Positions 15,281 through 21,496 of a stretch of 21,496 nt of DNA are shown here, piece by piece. The notes beneath the pieces are model-generated. The model was not told the origin of the DNA. It worked only from the letters and a program-made list of their open reading frames with translations, and did no database searches. Position numbers and translations under genes: made by a program. Every line of letters starts with the position of its first letter. Position 1 is the first letter of the stretch. Source of the DNA: Thiobacillus sp. (GTDB lineage: Bacteria; Pseudomonadota; Gammaproteobacteria; Burkholderiales; Thiobacillaceae); contig JANJUT010000099.1 in the NCBI GenBank assembly GCA_024710445.1, positions 1-21,496 of the forward strand, read 5' to 3'.

Positions 15281-15306
15281 CGTTTGGCGGCGGGTCTGGC
15301 CAAACG
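15281..15306 (-). terminator. Stem-loop between addA and the lipoprotein gene
   Basis: CGTTTGGC at 15281-15288 and GCCAAACG at 15299-15306 form an 8-bp stem with a 10-base loop, about 20 bases past the addA stop. There is no U-tract on the minus strand (GTATGTTGTTC follows), so intrinsic termination is uncertain. It could instead act in the lipoprotein leader. Confidence 0.3.
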
Positions 15307-15326
15307 TGCGCAGAGAATGCAATTTT

Positions 15327-18300
15327 TTACAGTGTCGTCATGTTGACCAGACGGCCATCTGCGAGCAGCAAGGCGGCTTGCACCGGTTTGCTGGGGTAAA
15401 GCCCGGCAAGCAGGGCCTGGTAATTCGACAGCTGGGAGCGGTGACGTTCGGCCAGATGCCCGTCCGTCAGGCCGGGGCTGTCGTCGCCGGTTTTATAGTC
15501 GATGACCCACACCGCATCGTCGAATTCCACCACGCGGTCGAGGCGTTGCAAGCGGCCATTTGCATCCAGCAGCGCCAGTTCGTTGTGCGCATTTTGATAC
15601 TGCGCGGGGTCGAAAAATCGCGCCAGATGCGGCTGCGCCAGCAGCGCGCGGGCATCGGCTTCGATGCGCTTGAGTTCCGCAGTCATGCCCAGTCGCGCAG
15701 CCAGGGTTGGCAGGTCGCGCGGCGCGCCCGGCGGTGCCAGGTGTTCGAGGCAGGCATGAAACAACTCGCCGCTGGCCGCAGCCGGATTGACAGGTGCGGG
15801 CGCCAGCCGTTGTCCGATAGCGGGGGCGTTGATGCGCGGCAGCGCCTTTGCCAATGGCGCGTCCTCGACCTTGCTGGCCATGGGCAGATCCCCCGGCAGC
15901 GCCATGCCCTGCCATGCCGCATCGACACGCTGCAGCCAGGCGTTTTTGCCGGCTGCGCCACTCACGATCAATCCCTGCTCGGCGCGGGTCAGCGCCACGT
16001 ACAGCAGGTTGTCGGACTCGCGTTGCGCCAGGCCGGCCTCTTCCGCAAACATCGGTTCACGCCATGCGCCGTGCTCGTCCGTTTTTCCAAACAGGGAAAA
16101 ATGCCCGGGGCACGGTGCCGTGGGTGGCCACGGCGCCAGCACGCCATAACTGTCGCCGCGTGCATGGTCGCTGCCGCCGAGCAGCCAGACGATCGGCGCT
16201 TCCAGCCCCTTGGCACCGTGAATGGTCAGCAGTCGCACCGCGTTTTCGCCATCGGCTGCGAGCCCCTCGTGGGGCGCAGCGTCGTCGTCGTCGGTGAGCG
16301 AAGCCAGTTCGCGGATAAAGCCGGCCAGTGTCGGGTAACGGCCACCGTCCTGCGTCAGCGCCAGTTGCACGAAGGCGCGCAGGTTGGCGGCAATTTGCGG
16401 GCGCATCGCAGCGGGCGCAGCGGCGGCGTAGCGTGCCTCGAGATCGCCCTCAAAATAAATGTGGTCGAGCAGATCGTGTACCGGCAGCGTGCCGATGCGG
16501 GCGCGCCAGCCGGTGAGCAGCCGAGCGCCGCGCTCCAGGGCGGGCGGGCAGTCCTCCTGTACGGCCAGCGCGAGCAGGCGCTCCCAGCCGCGCGTTGCAT
16601 GTGCGGGCGTGGGCGCAAACACGGCCAGCAGATCCGCGTCGCTGCAGCCAAAAACCGGGCTTTTCAGTGTGTGCGCCAGCTTCAAATCAGCGTGCGGCAG
16701 CAGCAGGGTTTCCAGCAGCGCAATCAGGTCCTGCGCTTCCAGCGCATGCAGCAGTCCACCGCGACGCGACGTGATGAAAGGAATGCCTGCCTTTTTCAGT
16801 TCGCGTTCATACAGGTGCAAATGGGTACGTTTTTTCACCAGCGCCATGACGTCGCCGGCCCGTGCCGGGCGGCTGGTTTTCGTGTGCTTGTCCACCACAC
16901 TCCACCTTCCCAGCACCTCGTTGCGCAAGGTTTCAGCAAAGGTTTGTGCTTCGATATGCACCGCCTTGTCGTCGGCCTCGGGCAAGGGCGTGGTCAGCGG
17001 ATTGCGCAGCAGTGCAAACCCGGGTGCAGCGTCGGTCTTGTCCAGGGTGATCGGCAGACACCGCACCGCACCGGCACGGGTTTCATTCACCGGTGCGTGG
17101 CTGTGGTCGGCAAATCCTTCCACCCCGGCAAACACCGGATTGATTGCCTGCACCACCGCAGGCGACAACCGCCGCGTCATGGTGGTGCTGAACAACGGCG
17201 CGCCGAAATGCGCACGCAAAAATTCTGCCGCCGCGGTGAACACCCGCGCCTCGCCGCGTCGGAAGCGGTAAATCGCCTGCTTTGGATCACCCACCATGAA
17301 CACCGTCATCTCGCTGTCAGCCGCGCGCGCTTCCGCCAGCCAGGTGGACAGCGCCTGCCATTGCAGCGGGTTGGTGTCCTGAAACTCGTCCAGCAGCAGA
17401 TGCCGGTAGCGCGCATCCAGCTTCAGCGCCAGTCCCGGCGCGTGTTCCTCGCTTTGCAACAGGCGGCAGGCCAGCCATTCGGCGTCGGCAAAATCGATCA
17501 CCCCCTGCTGCGCCTTGGCTTCCTGATACGCGCCGAGCAACGCGTGGCCGAGCAGCAGGCCGTGACGATTGAGATTCCAGATGCGGATGTCGGTCTGGAT
17601 CGCGGCGATGGTCTCAAAGGCCGTTTCCAGCGTGTCGTAATCTCGCAAGAACGTGTCGGCTTCTGCGCCCAGTGCTTTCAGGGTCGGCGCGTTGGCTTTT
17701 TTCACCCGCCGCCCGCCATCCTTCTTCAGAACAAGTTCGCGCAAACGGTCAAAGTCCGTAACAGCTAACGCTTGTTGAATTGAGGTGCTTGTTTTGCGCT
17801 CGGCATCGCTGCCCTTTTCCAGGGCAAAGCCCACCCGCTTCACCCGTGCCGCCATCAGGTCGTCGGCCCAGAAAGCCGCCACCGGATCGGTGTCGAGGTC
17901 TTTGACCAGGCCGGGGCGCAGTTGCGCCAGCGCATACGCCACCGGATCAGGCTGGTTATCGGTATATGCCCACCACTCCGCCCGCGCCTGCACAAAGTGT
18001 GTCAACAGCGCACGCAGGTTGTGTTCGCCGAGCTCATCCAGCAGCGCCAGCAGGCTGATACCCTCGGCGGTGTCCGGTGCGGCCGCCCAACGATCGAGCA
18101 GACGGTCGCGCACCTCATGCTGCAACAGCTTCTCGCGCTCCAGCAGCGGCGCCCCCCACGGCAGCCCCGCTTCCAGCGGCGCGCGTTTCAGCAGATCGAG
18201 AAACCAGCCGTGAAAGGTCGTCACCGTCGGCCCCGGCTGCGCCGTCAGCACCGTTTCCAGCAGTCCGCGCGCGCGCGGCAACAATGCGTCGATCTCCTCA

Positions 18301-18575
18301 TCCGGCACCGCCCGGTCATGCAGAAACCTGCGCACCGTCGCGTCGTCTTCCAGCGCCAGCACCCGCAGCCAGTCATGCAGCCGGTCGGTCATCTCCTGTG
18401 CCGCCTTGCGGGTAAACGTGATCGCCAGCAACACCGAAGGCGCCGCCCCGGCCCGCAGCAGGCGGATCATGCGCGATACCAGCAGCCAGGTCTTGCCGCT
18501 GCCGGCGCACGCTTCCACCACCACCGAGCAGGTGGGGGAAAGGGCGGTAGGGATATCGAGCGGGAGGAACGGCAT
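15327..18575 (-). CDS. addA: AddA-type UvrD-family helicase/nuclease
   Basis: Large subunit of an AddAB-type recombination nuclease, which processes double-strand DNA ends for RecA loading; 1082 residues. I chose the ATG at 18575, giving MPFLPLDIPTALSPT; the ribosome site is weak. Superfamily 1A helicase motifs are in order: Walker A EACAGSGKTW (about 21-30), Ia AITFTRKAAQEM, II LLLDEFQDTNPLQWQ (about 390-405), III VGDPKQAIYRFRRGE, V TIHGAKGLEAPIVWLLG (about 785), VI LLYVALTRAEQGLIVSG. The C-terminal PD-(D/E)XK nuclease shows GELFHACLEHL, LDRVVEF and VIDYKTGDD (about 1025), with His, Asp and DxK in place. Its likely partner, addB, lies 2 kb upstream on the same strand, separated by a toxin/restriction cassette. 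Such subunits are normally encoded adjacently. Read-through or a hidden internal promoter must supply expression, since only 17 bases separate it from the preceding fragment. Confidence 0.92.
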   Translation of the reverse strand: MPFLPLDIPTALSPTCSVVVEACAGSGKTWLLVSRMIRLLRAGAAPSVLLAITFTRKAAQEMTDRLHDWLRVLALEDDATVRRFLHDRAVPDEEIDALLPRARGLLETVLTAQPGPTVTTFHGWFLDLLKRAPLEAGLPWGAPLLEREKLLQHEVRDRLLDRWAAAPDTAEGISLLALLDELGEHNLRALLTHFVQARAEWWAYTDNQPDPVAYALAQLRPGLVKDLDTDPVAAFWADDLMAARVKRVGFALEKGSDAERKTSTSIQQALAVTDFDRLRELVLKKDGGRRVKKANAPTLKALGAEADTFLRDYDTLETAFETIAAIQTDIRIWNLNRHGLLLGHALLGAYQEAKAQQGVIDFADAEWLACRLLQSEEHAPGLALKLDARYRHLLLDEFQDTNPLQWQALSTWLAEARAADSEMTVFMVGDPKQAIYRFRRGEARVFTAAAEFLRAHFGAPLFSTTMTRRLSPAVVQAINPVFAGVEGFADHSHAPVNETRAGAVRCLPITLDKTDAAPGFALLRNPLTTPLPEADDKAVHIEAQTFAETLRNEVLGRWSVVDKHTKTSRPARAGDVMALVKKRTHLHLYERELKKAGIPFITSRRGGLLHALEAQDLIALLETLLLPHADLKLAHTLKSPVFGCSDADLLAVFAPTPAHATRGWERLLALAVQEDCPPALERGARLLTGWRARIGTLPVHDLLDHIYFEGDLEARYAAAAPAAMRPQIAANLRAFVQLALTQDGGRYPTLAGFIRELASLTDDDDAAPHEGLAADGENAVRLLTIHGAKGLEAPIVWLLGGSDHARGDSYGVLAPWPPTAPCPGHFSLFGKTDEHGAWREPMFAEEAGLAQRESDNLLYVALTRAEQGLIVSGAAGKNAWLQRVDAAWQGMALPGDLPMASKVEDAPLAKALPRINAPAIGQRLAPAPVNPAAASGELFHACLEHLAPPGAPRDLPTLAARLGMTAELKRIEADARALLAQPHLARFFDPAQYQNAHNELALLDANGRLQRLDRVVEFDDAVWVIDYKTGDDSPGLTDGHLAERHRSQLSNYQALLAGLYPSKPVQAALLLADGRLVNMTTL

Positions 18576-18592
18576 GAAAAGATGCTCAGGAA

Positions 18593-18853
18593 TCAGGCGG
18601 CATCCTGCCGTTCTCGCACCAGATCCGTAAATGAAGAAAGATCCATAAGCCATGCCTGTTGCTCTGGTGTGTAGGTTTTGTGCAGGCCGCGCGGCAAAAC
18701 TAGCTGCAAGTTTTTCGCCTGCATCTCGTCAGTCTGGTGTTTGCTGATTGAAGCTTCGAGCGTGAGCAGGTATTTTTGGTTGATGCGATCAGCCTCAGCA
18801 AGCACCTGTCGCCAACGGACTTTACTGGGGGACTTCACGCCCGGCATGGCCAC
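18593..18853 (-). pseudogene. C-terminal remnant of an EcoRII-type restriction endonuclease
   Basis: Reading frame of 86 residues (GTG at 18853, or ATG at 18847) that looks like only the tail of a larger protein. GVKSPSKVRWRQVLAEADRI, then LTLEASISKHQTDEM, LQLVLPRGLHKTYTPEQQ and AWLMDLSSFTDLVRERQ resemble, from memory, the EcoRII C-terminal catalytic domain. There a KxxxK pair precedes RWRQVL; here it is K-S-P-S-K. The N-terminal effector domain and upstream catalytic residues are absent. In this frame an upstream stop occurs about 45 bases before the GTG. It overlaps the end of the preceding gene by up to 19 bases and ends 17 bases before addA. No cognate cytosine methyltransferase is in the window. 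The family call is from motif memory, not a search. Confidence 0.55.
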
Positions 18854-19182
18854 GTACCCCCAGACGAACGTTGAAGTAATTGGAAAAACACCTCGATATC
18901 ACGTCCTTGGCGATCATTCGGCGCGTCATCTGTCACTTGGAAAGTGTGAACTTCGTGCCAATCGTGATCAAGTGCCTCACTAAGCTCCGCGAAGTGTAGA
19001 TCAGGCACATTGACCCCGGATGCCACAAAATAAAGACTATCGTAACGCAGTACTTTTTCAGCCATTGCTGCAACACGTTCAGCGCAGATGTTGCGCGGGT
19101 TGGCAAAAACGACTTCACCCCAATTCTTGAAATTTCCGGCATCGCGGTAGAGGTACTCAAATCGTACATTCATAGAAGGCAT
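18835..19182 (-). CDS. Conserved small partner protein of the HNH nuclease
   Basis: Protein of 115 residues starting at the ATG immediately after the HNH gene stop; AAAGG is just upstream. It begins MPSMNVRFEYLYRDAGNFKN, WGEVVFANPRNI, then PDLHFAELSEALDHDWHEVH. I recall similar short proteins with YLYRDAGN next to nuclease genes, but I cannot name a family. The last stretch, SSGGTWPCRA after FFQLLQR, looks unrelated to the rest. It runs into the EcoRII-like fragment in another frame, so the natural C-terminus was probably near LLQR and the tail comes from a recombination joint. Predicted mixed alpha/beta, soluble. It may be an antitoxin, immunity or accessory factor for the HNH protein; this is inference from adjacency. 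Confidence 0.65.
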   Translation of the reverse strand: MPSMNVRFEYLYRDAGNFKNWGEVVFANPRNICAERVAAMAEKVLRYDSLYFVASGVNVPDLHFAELSEALDHDWHEVHTFQVTDDAPNDRQGRDIEVFFQLLQRSSGGTWPCRA

Positions 19183-19962
19183 CTACCTTTCAAAAACGTG
19201 TTGGCGGTGGTAGGACAGAAACTCTGCGCGCGGGCTGAATTTCTTTGGAAGGATCAAGGGTTTTCCATCGTAAGCCAACAAGGCGGAGTTGAAGAAGTGA
19301 TCGGCATTGGTTGCAAGTTTCCGCGAAACATGAACGGTCATATCCTCTGCGACAGTAATGATTCCTGTATCGAACGCTTTGTCGTGCAGCATCGACAAAC
19401 AAAGGCCGTTTCGAGGATTTAGCCGATTAGTTGCGTCAACTCGCCAAGGCATGATGTGACTCGCGATCAAGAGTTGGGGTACGGAAAGACCCGTGATGCA
19501 GCACCGATAATCATATGCACTCAGTACCGCACGACGGAAAAAATTCTGACCAACCCGAGCCGTCGTTTGAACAGTTTTATCGGCTCCAGTGTAATCAGCG
19601 TCCTCATCCAGAAAAAGCGAGTCGTCGATGGGCGCGCCAAGCTCAGTGTCAGCACCCAATGCAGCGACAGCTTGTTGCATCTTTGTAGCGAAATGACCCC
19701 AGTCTGCCTGCATTTCCACCCACATGGCTTTATCGGCGGCAGAAGCGCCGCTTAGCCCTGCTCGCCCAGTTGAGGTTATTTCTGGATCGCGGCTGGCAAT
19801 GTTGGTCAATTTCATCGCGAGTGCGGACGGCGTTCTGCCGATCAGCGCTGCGTACTTGACGATTTCGGGGTTACGGGAATGTAATTTCCCAAATGGCAAT
19901 TGGGTATACAGATGGAATGCCACCAATAGTTGCGGGCGCGTCCAGTTAGGACTTGCGGACAT
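19183..19962 (-). CDS. HNH endonuclease, restriction-like
   Basis: Protein of 259 residues, start ATG 19962 with AGGGAG about seven bases upstream. The N-terminal half is helical and begins WTRPQLLVAFHLYTQLPFGK, with GRTPSALAMKLTNIASRDPE, a pattern often found ahead of HNH domains in restriction-like proteins. The C-terminal half is the HNH nuclease: FFRRAVLSAYDYRCCITG, LLIASHIMPWR with the catalytic-type His, and NPRNGLCLSMLHDKAFDTG with Asn and the second His. That gives the His-Asn-His order of a beta-beta-alpha-metal fold, so it probably cuts DNA. It is followed at once by its small partner gene and preceded by mazEF. Local base composition is lower in GC than addA or addB. Target and sequence specificity cannot be read from the sequence. 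Confidence 0.85.
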   Translation of the reverse strand: MSASPNWTRPQLLVAFHLYTQLPFGKLHSRNPEIVKYAALIGRTPSALAMKLTNIASRDPEITSTGRAGLSGASAADKAMWVEMQADWGHFATKMQQAVAALGADTELGAPIDDSLFLDEDADYTGADKTVQTTARVGQNFFRRAVLSAYDYRCCITGLSVPQLLIASHIMPWRVDATNRLNPRNGLCLSMLHDKAFDTGIITVAEDMTVHVSRKLATNADHFFNSALLAYDGKPLILPKKFSPRAEFLSYHRQHVFER

Positions 19963-20013
19963 TTGTTTCTCCCTGTTTGCTTACTTAAGCTCACTGCGAT
20001 TTTGGCTGACGGG

Positions 20014-20343
20014 TTAAGTCAGCATCTCCAGCAACACCGGATGCCAAACTGCGAGATCGATTTTCCCCATCTTGCTACCCAAGCGCTGTTTGTCCACCGA
20101 ACGCAGTTGATCCAGAAGTATGCGGGCAGATTTGCCTTTGAATTCAACTTCGGGGCGGCAGCCGAGCGGCTGGCCGCCACTGGTGAGGGGGGCGATCACG
20201 ACCCGCGGCAGGGTGACGTTCATGTCATCGGGGGAAACAATCAGACAGGGGCGGGCTGCCTGAATTTCACGGCCCTGGATTTCGCTGCCGACGGCGGGGT
20301 CGAGGCTGACCCAGTAGCCTTCGCCGCGCTTTACCACACCCAT
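20014..20343 (-). CDS. mazF: MazF/PemK-family toxin (endoribonuclease)
   Basis: Toxin of a type II toxin-antitoxin pair, 109 residues, a typical length. MazF proteins cut mRNA at short motifs. The family pattern is clear: VKRGEGYWVSLDP at the start, GREIQAARPCLIVSPDDMN with the conserved Arg, VVIAPLTSGG with the conserved Thr, and LLDQLRSVDKQRLG near the end. The ATG at 20343 overlaps the 3' end of mazE by 13 bases, the usual antitoxin-first arrangement with coupled translation. The 51 bases between its stop and the HNH gene contain no clear promoter or terminator, so the downstream nuclease may be expressed from the mazE promoter. Confidence 0.92.
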   Translation of the reverse strand: MGVVKRGEGYWVSLDPAVGSEIQGREIQAARPCLIVSPDDMNVTLPRVVIAPLTSGGQPLGCRPEVEFKGKSARILLDQLRSVDKQRLGSKMGKIDLAVWHPVLLEMLT

Positions 20344-20567
20344 TCATCGTCACCTTCATCCAGCGGAATGCTGTCGAGCACGGCCTCGTTGTTTTCGGCT
20401 TGATAGCCCTCGAACCAGCCAGAACGCGTCTGTTTGAGCGCGTCGATGACGAGTTTTTTGCCCTTGATTTGCAGATCGACGGCGTCTTTCAAACCACATG
20501 AGGCCAGGATGGCGGCGGGGATGATGATCCCTTTGGAATTGCCGATTTTAACGAGGTTGATGCGCAT
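20331..20567 (-). CDS. mazE: MazE-family AbrB-like antitoxin
   Basis: Antitoxin of 78 residues with an N-terminal AbrB/SpoVT swapped-hairpin DNA-binding domain (LVKIGNSKGIIIPAAILASC, DLQIKGKKLVI). The acidic C-terminal tail (SIPLDEGDDEWVW) would wrap the MazF toxin. The ATG at 20567 has GGAGAT six bases upstream. The 67 bases between addB and mazE hold a possible -35 TTGCCA (20633-20628, minus strand) without a good -10, and a 10-base palindrome CGTCTTGACG (20612-20621) that could be an operator. MazEF pairs normally repress their own promoter. The gene lies directly downstream of addB in the same direction. Confidence 0.9.
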   Translation of the reverse strand: MRINLVKIGNSKGIIIPAAILASCGLKDAVDLQIKGKKLVIDALKQTRSGWFEGYQAENNEAVLDSIPLDEGDDEWVW

Positions 20568-20634
20568 GGCTTATCTCCATTCATACGCTAAGTTCAAACG
20601 ATATTGTTACCCGTCTTGACGCTTGGCAAGCTAT

Positions 20635-21496
20635 TTATGCGGCCTTCCACATCCCCTTGCGGCACAACCCACGCGCTTCGCAATACTGGCAAACGGCATC
20701 CACGCCATTTGCCCGGAGCGCTTCGCCTGCGGCGATGGCCCCGAGCAGTTCCGGCAGGCGGCGGCTGATGGCGTCGACGTCGGTTTCACCGTCGAGTTCG
20801 AGCGGGGCGACGGGGCTTTCGTTGATCGGCAGGTAGGCAGCGGCGGCGTCACTTAACCATGCGTAAAACGGCAGCTGGACGGACTCGGCAGGGTCCTTGA
20901 GTTTCTTTTTGAGGCTTTGGGCGGCGCCGGTTTTGTAGTCGATGATGGTTCGGGCTTCTCCGCGCTCGTCGACGCGATCGATGCGGCCGTGCAGGGTGAT
21001 GTCGCCGAGGCCGGGGACGTTGAACGGCACTTCGTATGCGGCTTCGCCGGACTGGTAGTGCCAGCCCTGGGCGACCCAGTCGAGCCAGGCGTCGATGTAG
21101 GCGGGCTGGATTTTTTCCCAGCGGCTGCGCCAGGCGGTGGCGGTCCAGGCGGGCAGCGCGGCGAATTCGGCGTTGGAGATTTCACTCAGTTGCAACAGCG
21201 CCGCGTCGCGTTCGGCCGGTGGCGTGCTGTCGTGAAAACGTTTGAGAATGTGGTGCAGGGCGTTGCCGTAATCGCTCTTGTCGAGCGCATCGTCGGCCTC
21301 GTCCAGCTCTTGAATGCCGAGTACGCTTTTCACGAAAAACCGGTACGGGCAGTCGAGCAGGGTCTGGTAGGCGGTGGGCGAATAGCGGCGCGGCAGCTGG
21401 GCGGCGGATACGGCGGGCGCGGGTTGTTCGCGGGCGTCGGGTAGCGGGCTGGGCTGGGAGGGCGGCTCGCCGCCGGTTTGTTCTGGCAGGTCGCAT
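20635..21496 (-). CDS. addB: AddB-like PD-(D/E)XK nuclease subunit, C-terminal part
   Basis: The frame is open to the right edge, so the start lies outside; 286 C-terminal residues are visible. The nuclease motifs are present: YGNALHHILKRF (His), HGRIDRVD (Asp) and TIIDYKTGAAQ (Asp, Lys). The first Cys lies in LLDCPYRFFVKSVLG (about nt 21335-21360). The other three are in CQYCEARGLCRKGMW near the end (CxxC then x5 C). These four Cys are the ligand pattern of the 4Fe-4S cluster that staples the AddB nuclease domain. Together with the addA-like gene downstream this identifies an AddAB-type double-strand-break processing enzyme. An ATG-like start near 21333 is an internal GTG only. It ends at TAA 67 bases before mazE. 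Confidence 0.88.
   Translation of the reverse strand, partial: CDLPEQTGGEPPSQPSPLPDAREQPAPAVSAAQLPRRYSPTAYQTLLDCPYRFFVKSVLGIQELDEADDALDKSDYGNALHHILKRFHDSTPPAERDAALLQLSEISNAEFAALPAWTATAWRSRWEKIQPAYIDAWLDWVAQGWHYQSGEAAYEVPFNVPGLGDITLHGRIDRVDERGEARTIIDYKTGAAQSLKKKLKDPAESVQLPFYAWLSDAAAAYLPINESPVAPLELDGETDVDAISRRLPELLGAIAAGEALRANGVDAVCQYCEARGLCRKGMWKAA

Noticed and set aside
15192..17768. Long plus-strand open frame (858 codons) opposite addA
   Set aside because: It lies antisense to a clear helicase/nuclease. It has no family motifs and a Gln/Arg-rich composition typical of the reverse of GC-rich coding DNA.
19198..20403. Plus-strand frames opposite the HNH and MazF genes
   Set aside because: The minus-strand genes have clear family motifs and good starts; the plus frames are mirrors.
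1..21496. CRISPR arrays, tRNA or rRNA genes
   Set aside because: No regularly spaced direct repeats and no cloverleaf or rRNA-like segments were noticed on reading both strands; a covariance-model scan would be decisive.

Overview
The window reads as a contiguous piece of a GC-rich betaproteobacterial chromosome. The gene set and order (rsmB, DUF4390 gene, ntrYX-like pair, trkA/trkH, yggX, phoU, argJ, AddAB-type nuclease) suggest a Nitrosomonadales/Thiobacillus-like organism. That placement rests on remembered family synteny and protein style, not on a search.

Layout. Plus strand, 1-9001: the 3' part of rsmB, then a tightly overlapping operon of a DUF4390 exported protein, an NtrY-like sensor kinase, an NtrX-like regulator with a decayed AAA+ domain, and trkA. 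trkH and a small TPR protein follow. A 244-bp element with terminal inverted repeats separates these from yggX, which ends at a strong, probably bidirectional terminator. From about 9060 to the right edge every gene is on the minus strand. Going 5' to 3' on that strand (right to left) they are: addB (partial), mazE, mazF, an HNH endonuclease, a small partner protein, an EcoRII-like C-terminal fragment, addA, a Cys-rich lipoprotein, a DUF938 methyltransferase, a ribbon-helix-helix-like protein, a small membrane protein, argJ, a DUF815 ATPase, a Nudix-ThiE-like fusion, a small anchored protein, and phoU.

The accessory part is 18576-20634. About 2 kb, visibly poorer in GC than its flanks, sits between addB and addA. 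It carries a MazEF toxin-antitoxin pair, an HNH nuclease with a partner, and what looks like the C-terminal remnant of an EcoRII-type restriction enzyme. All of these lie in the same orientation as addBA, so a restriction/toxin cassette appears to sit inside a recombinational-repair operon.

Other points of interest are the NtrX-like protein lacking Walker A Lys, Walker B Asp and the GAFTGA loop; a ThiE-like domain without its metal-binding Asp residues; a REP-like palindrome translated in the N-terminus of the Nudix protein; an operator-like inverted repeat bracketing the -10 of the ribbon-helix-helix-like gene; and two inverted-repeat intergenic elements.
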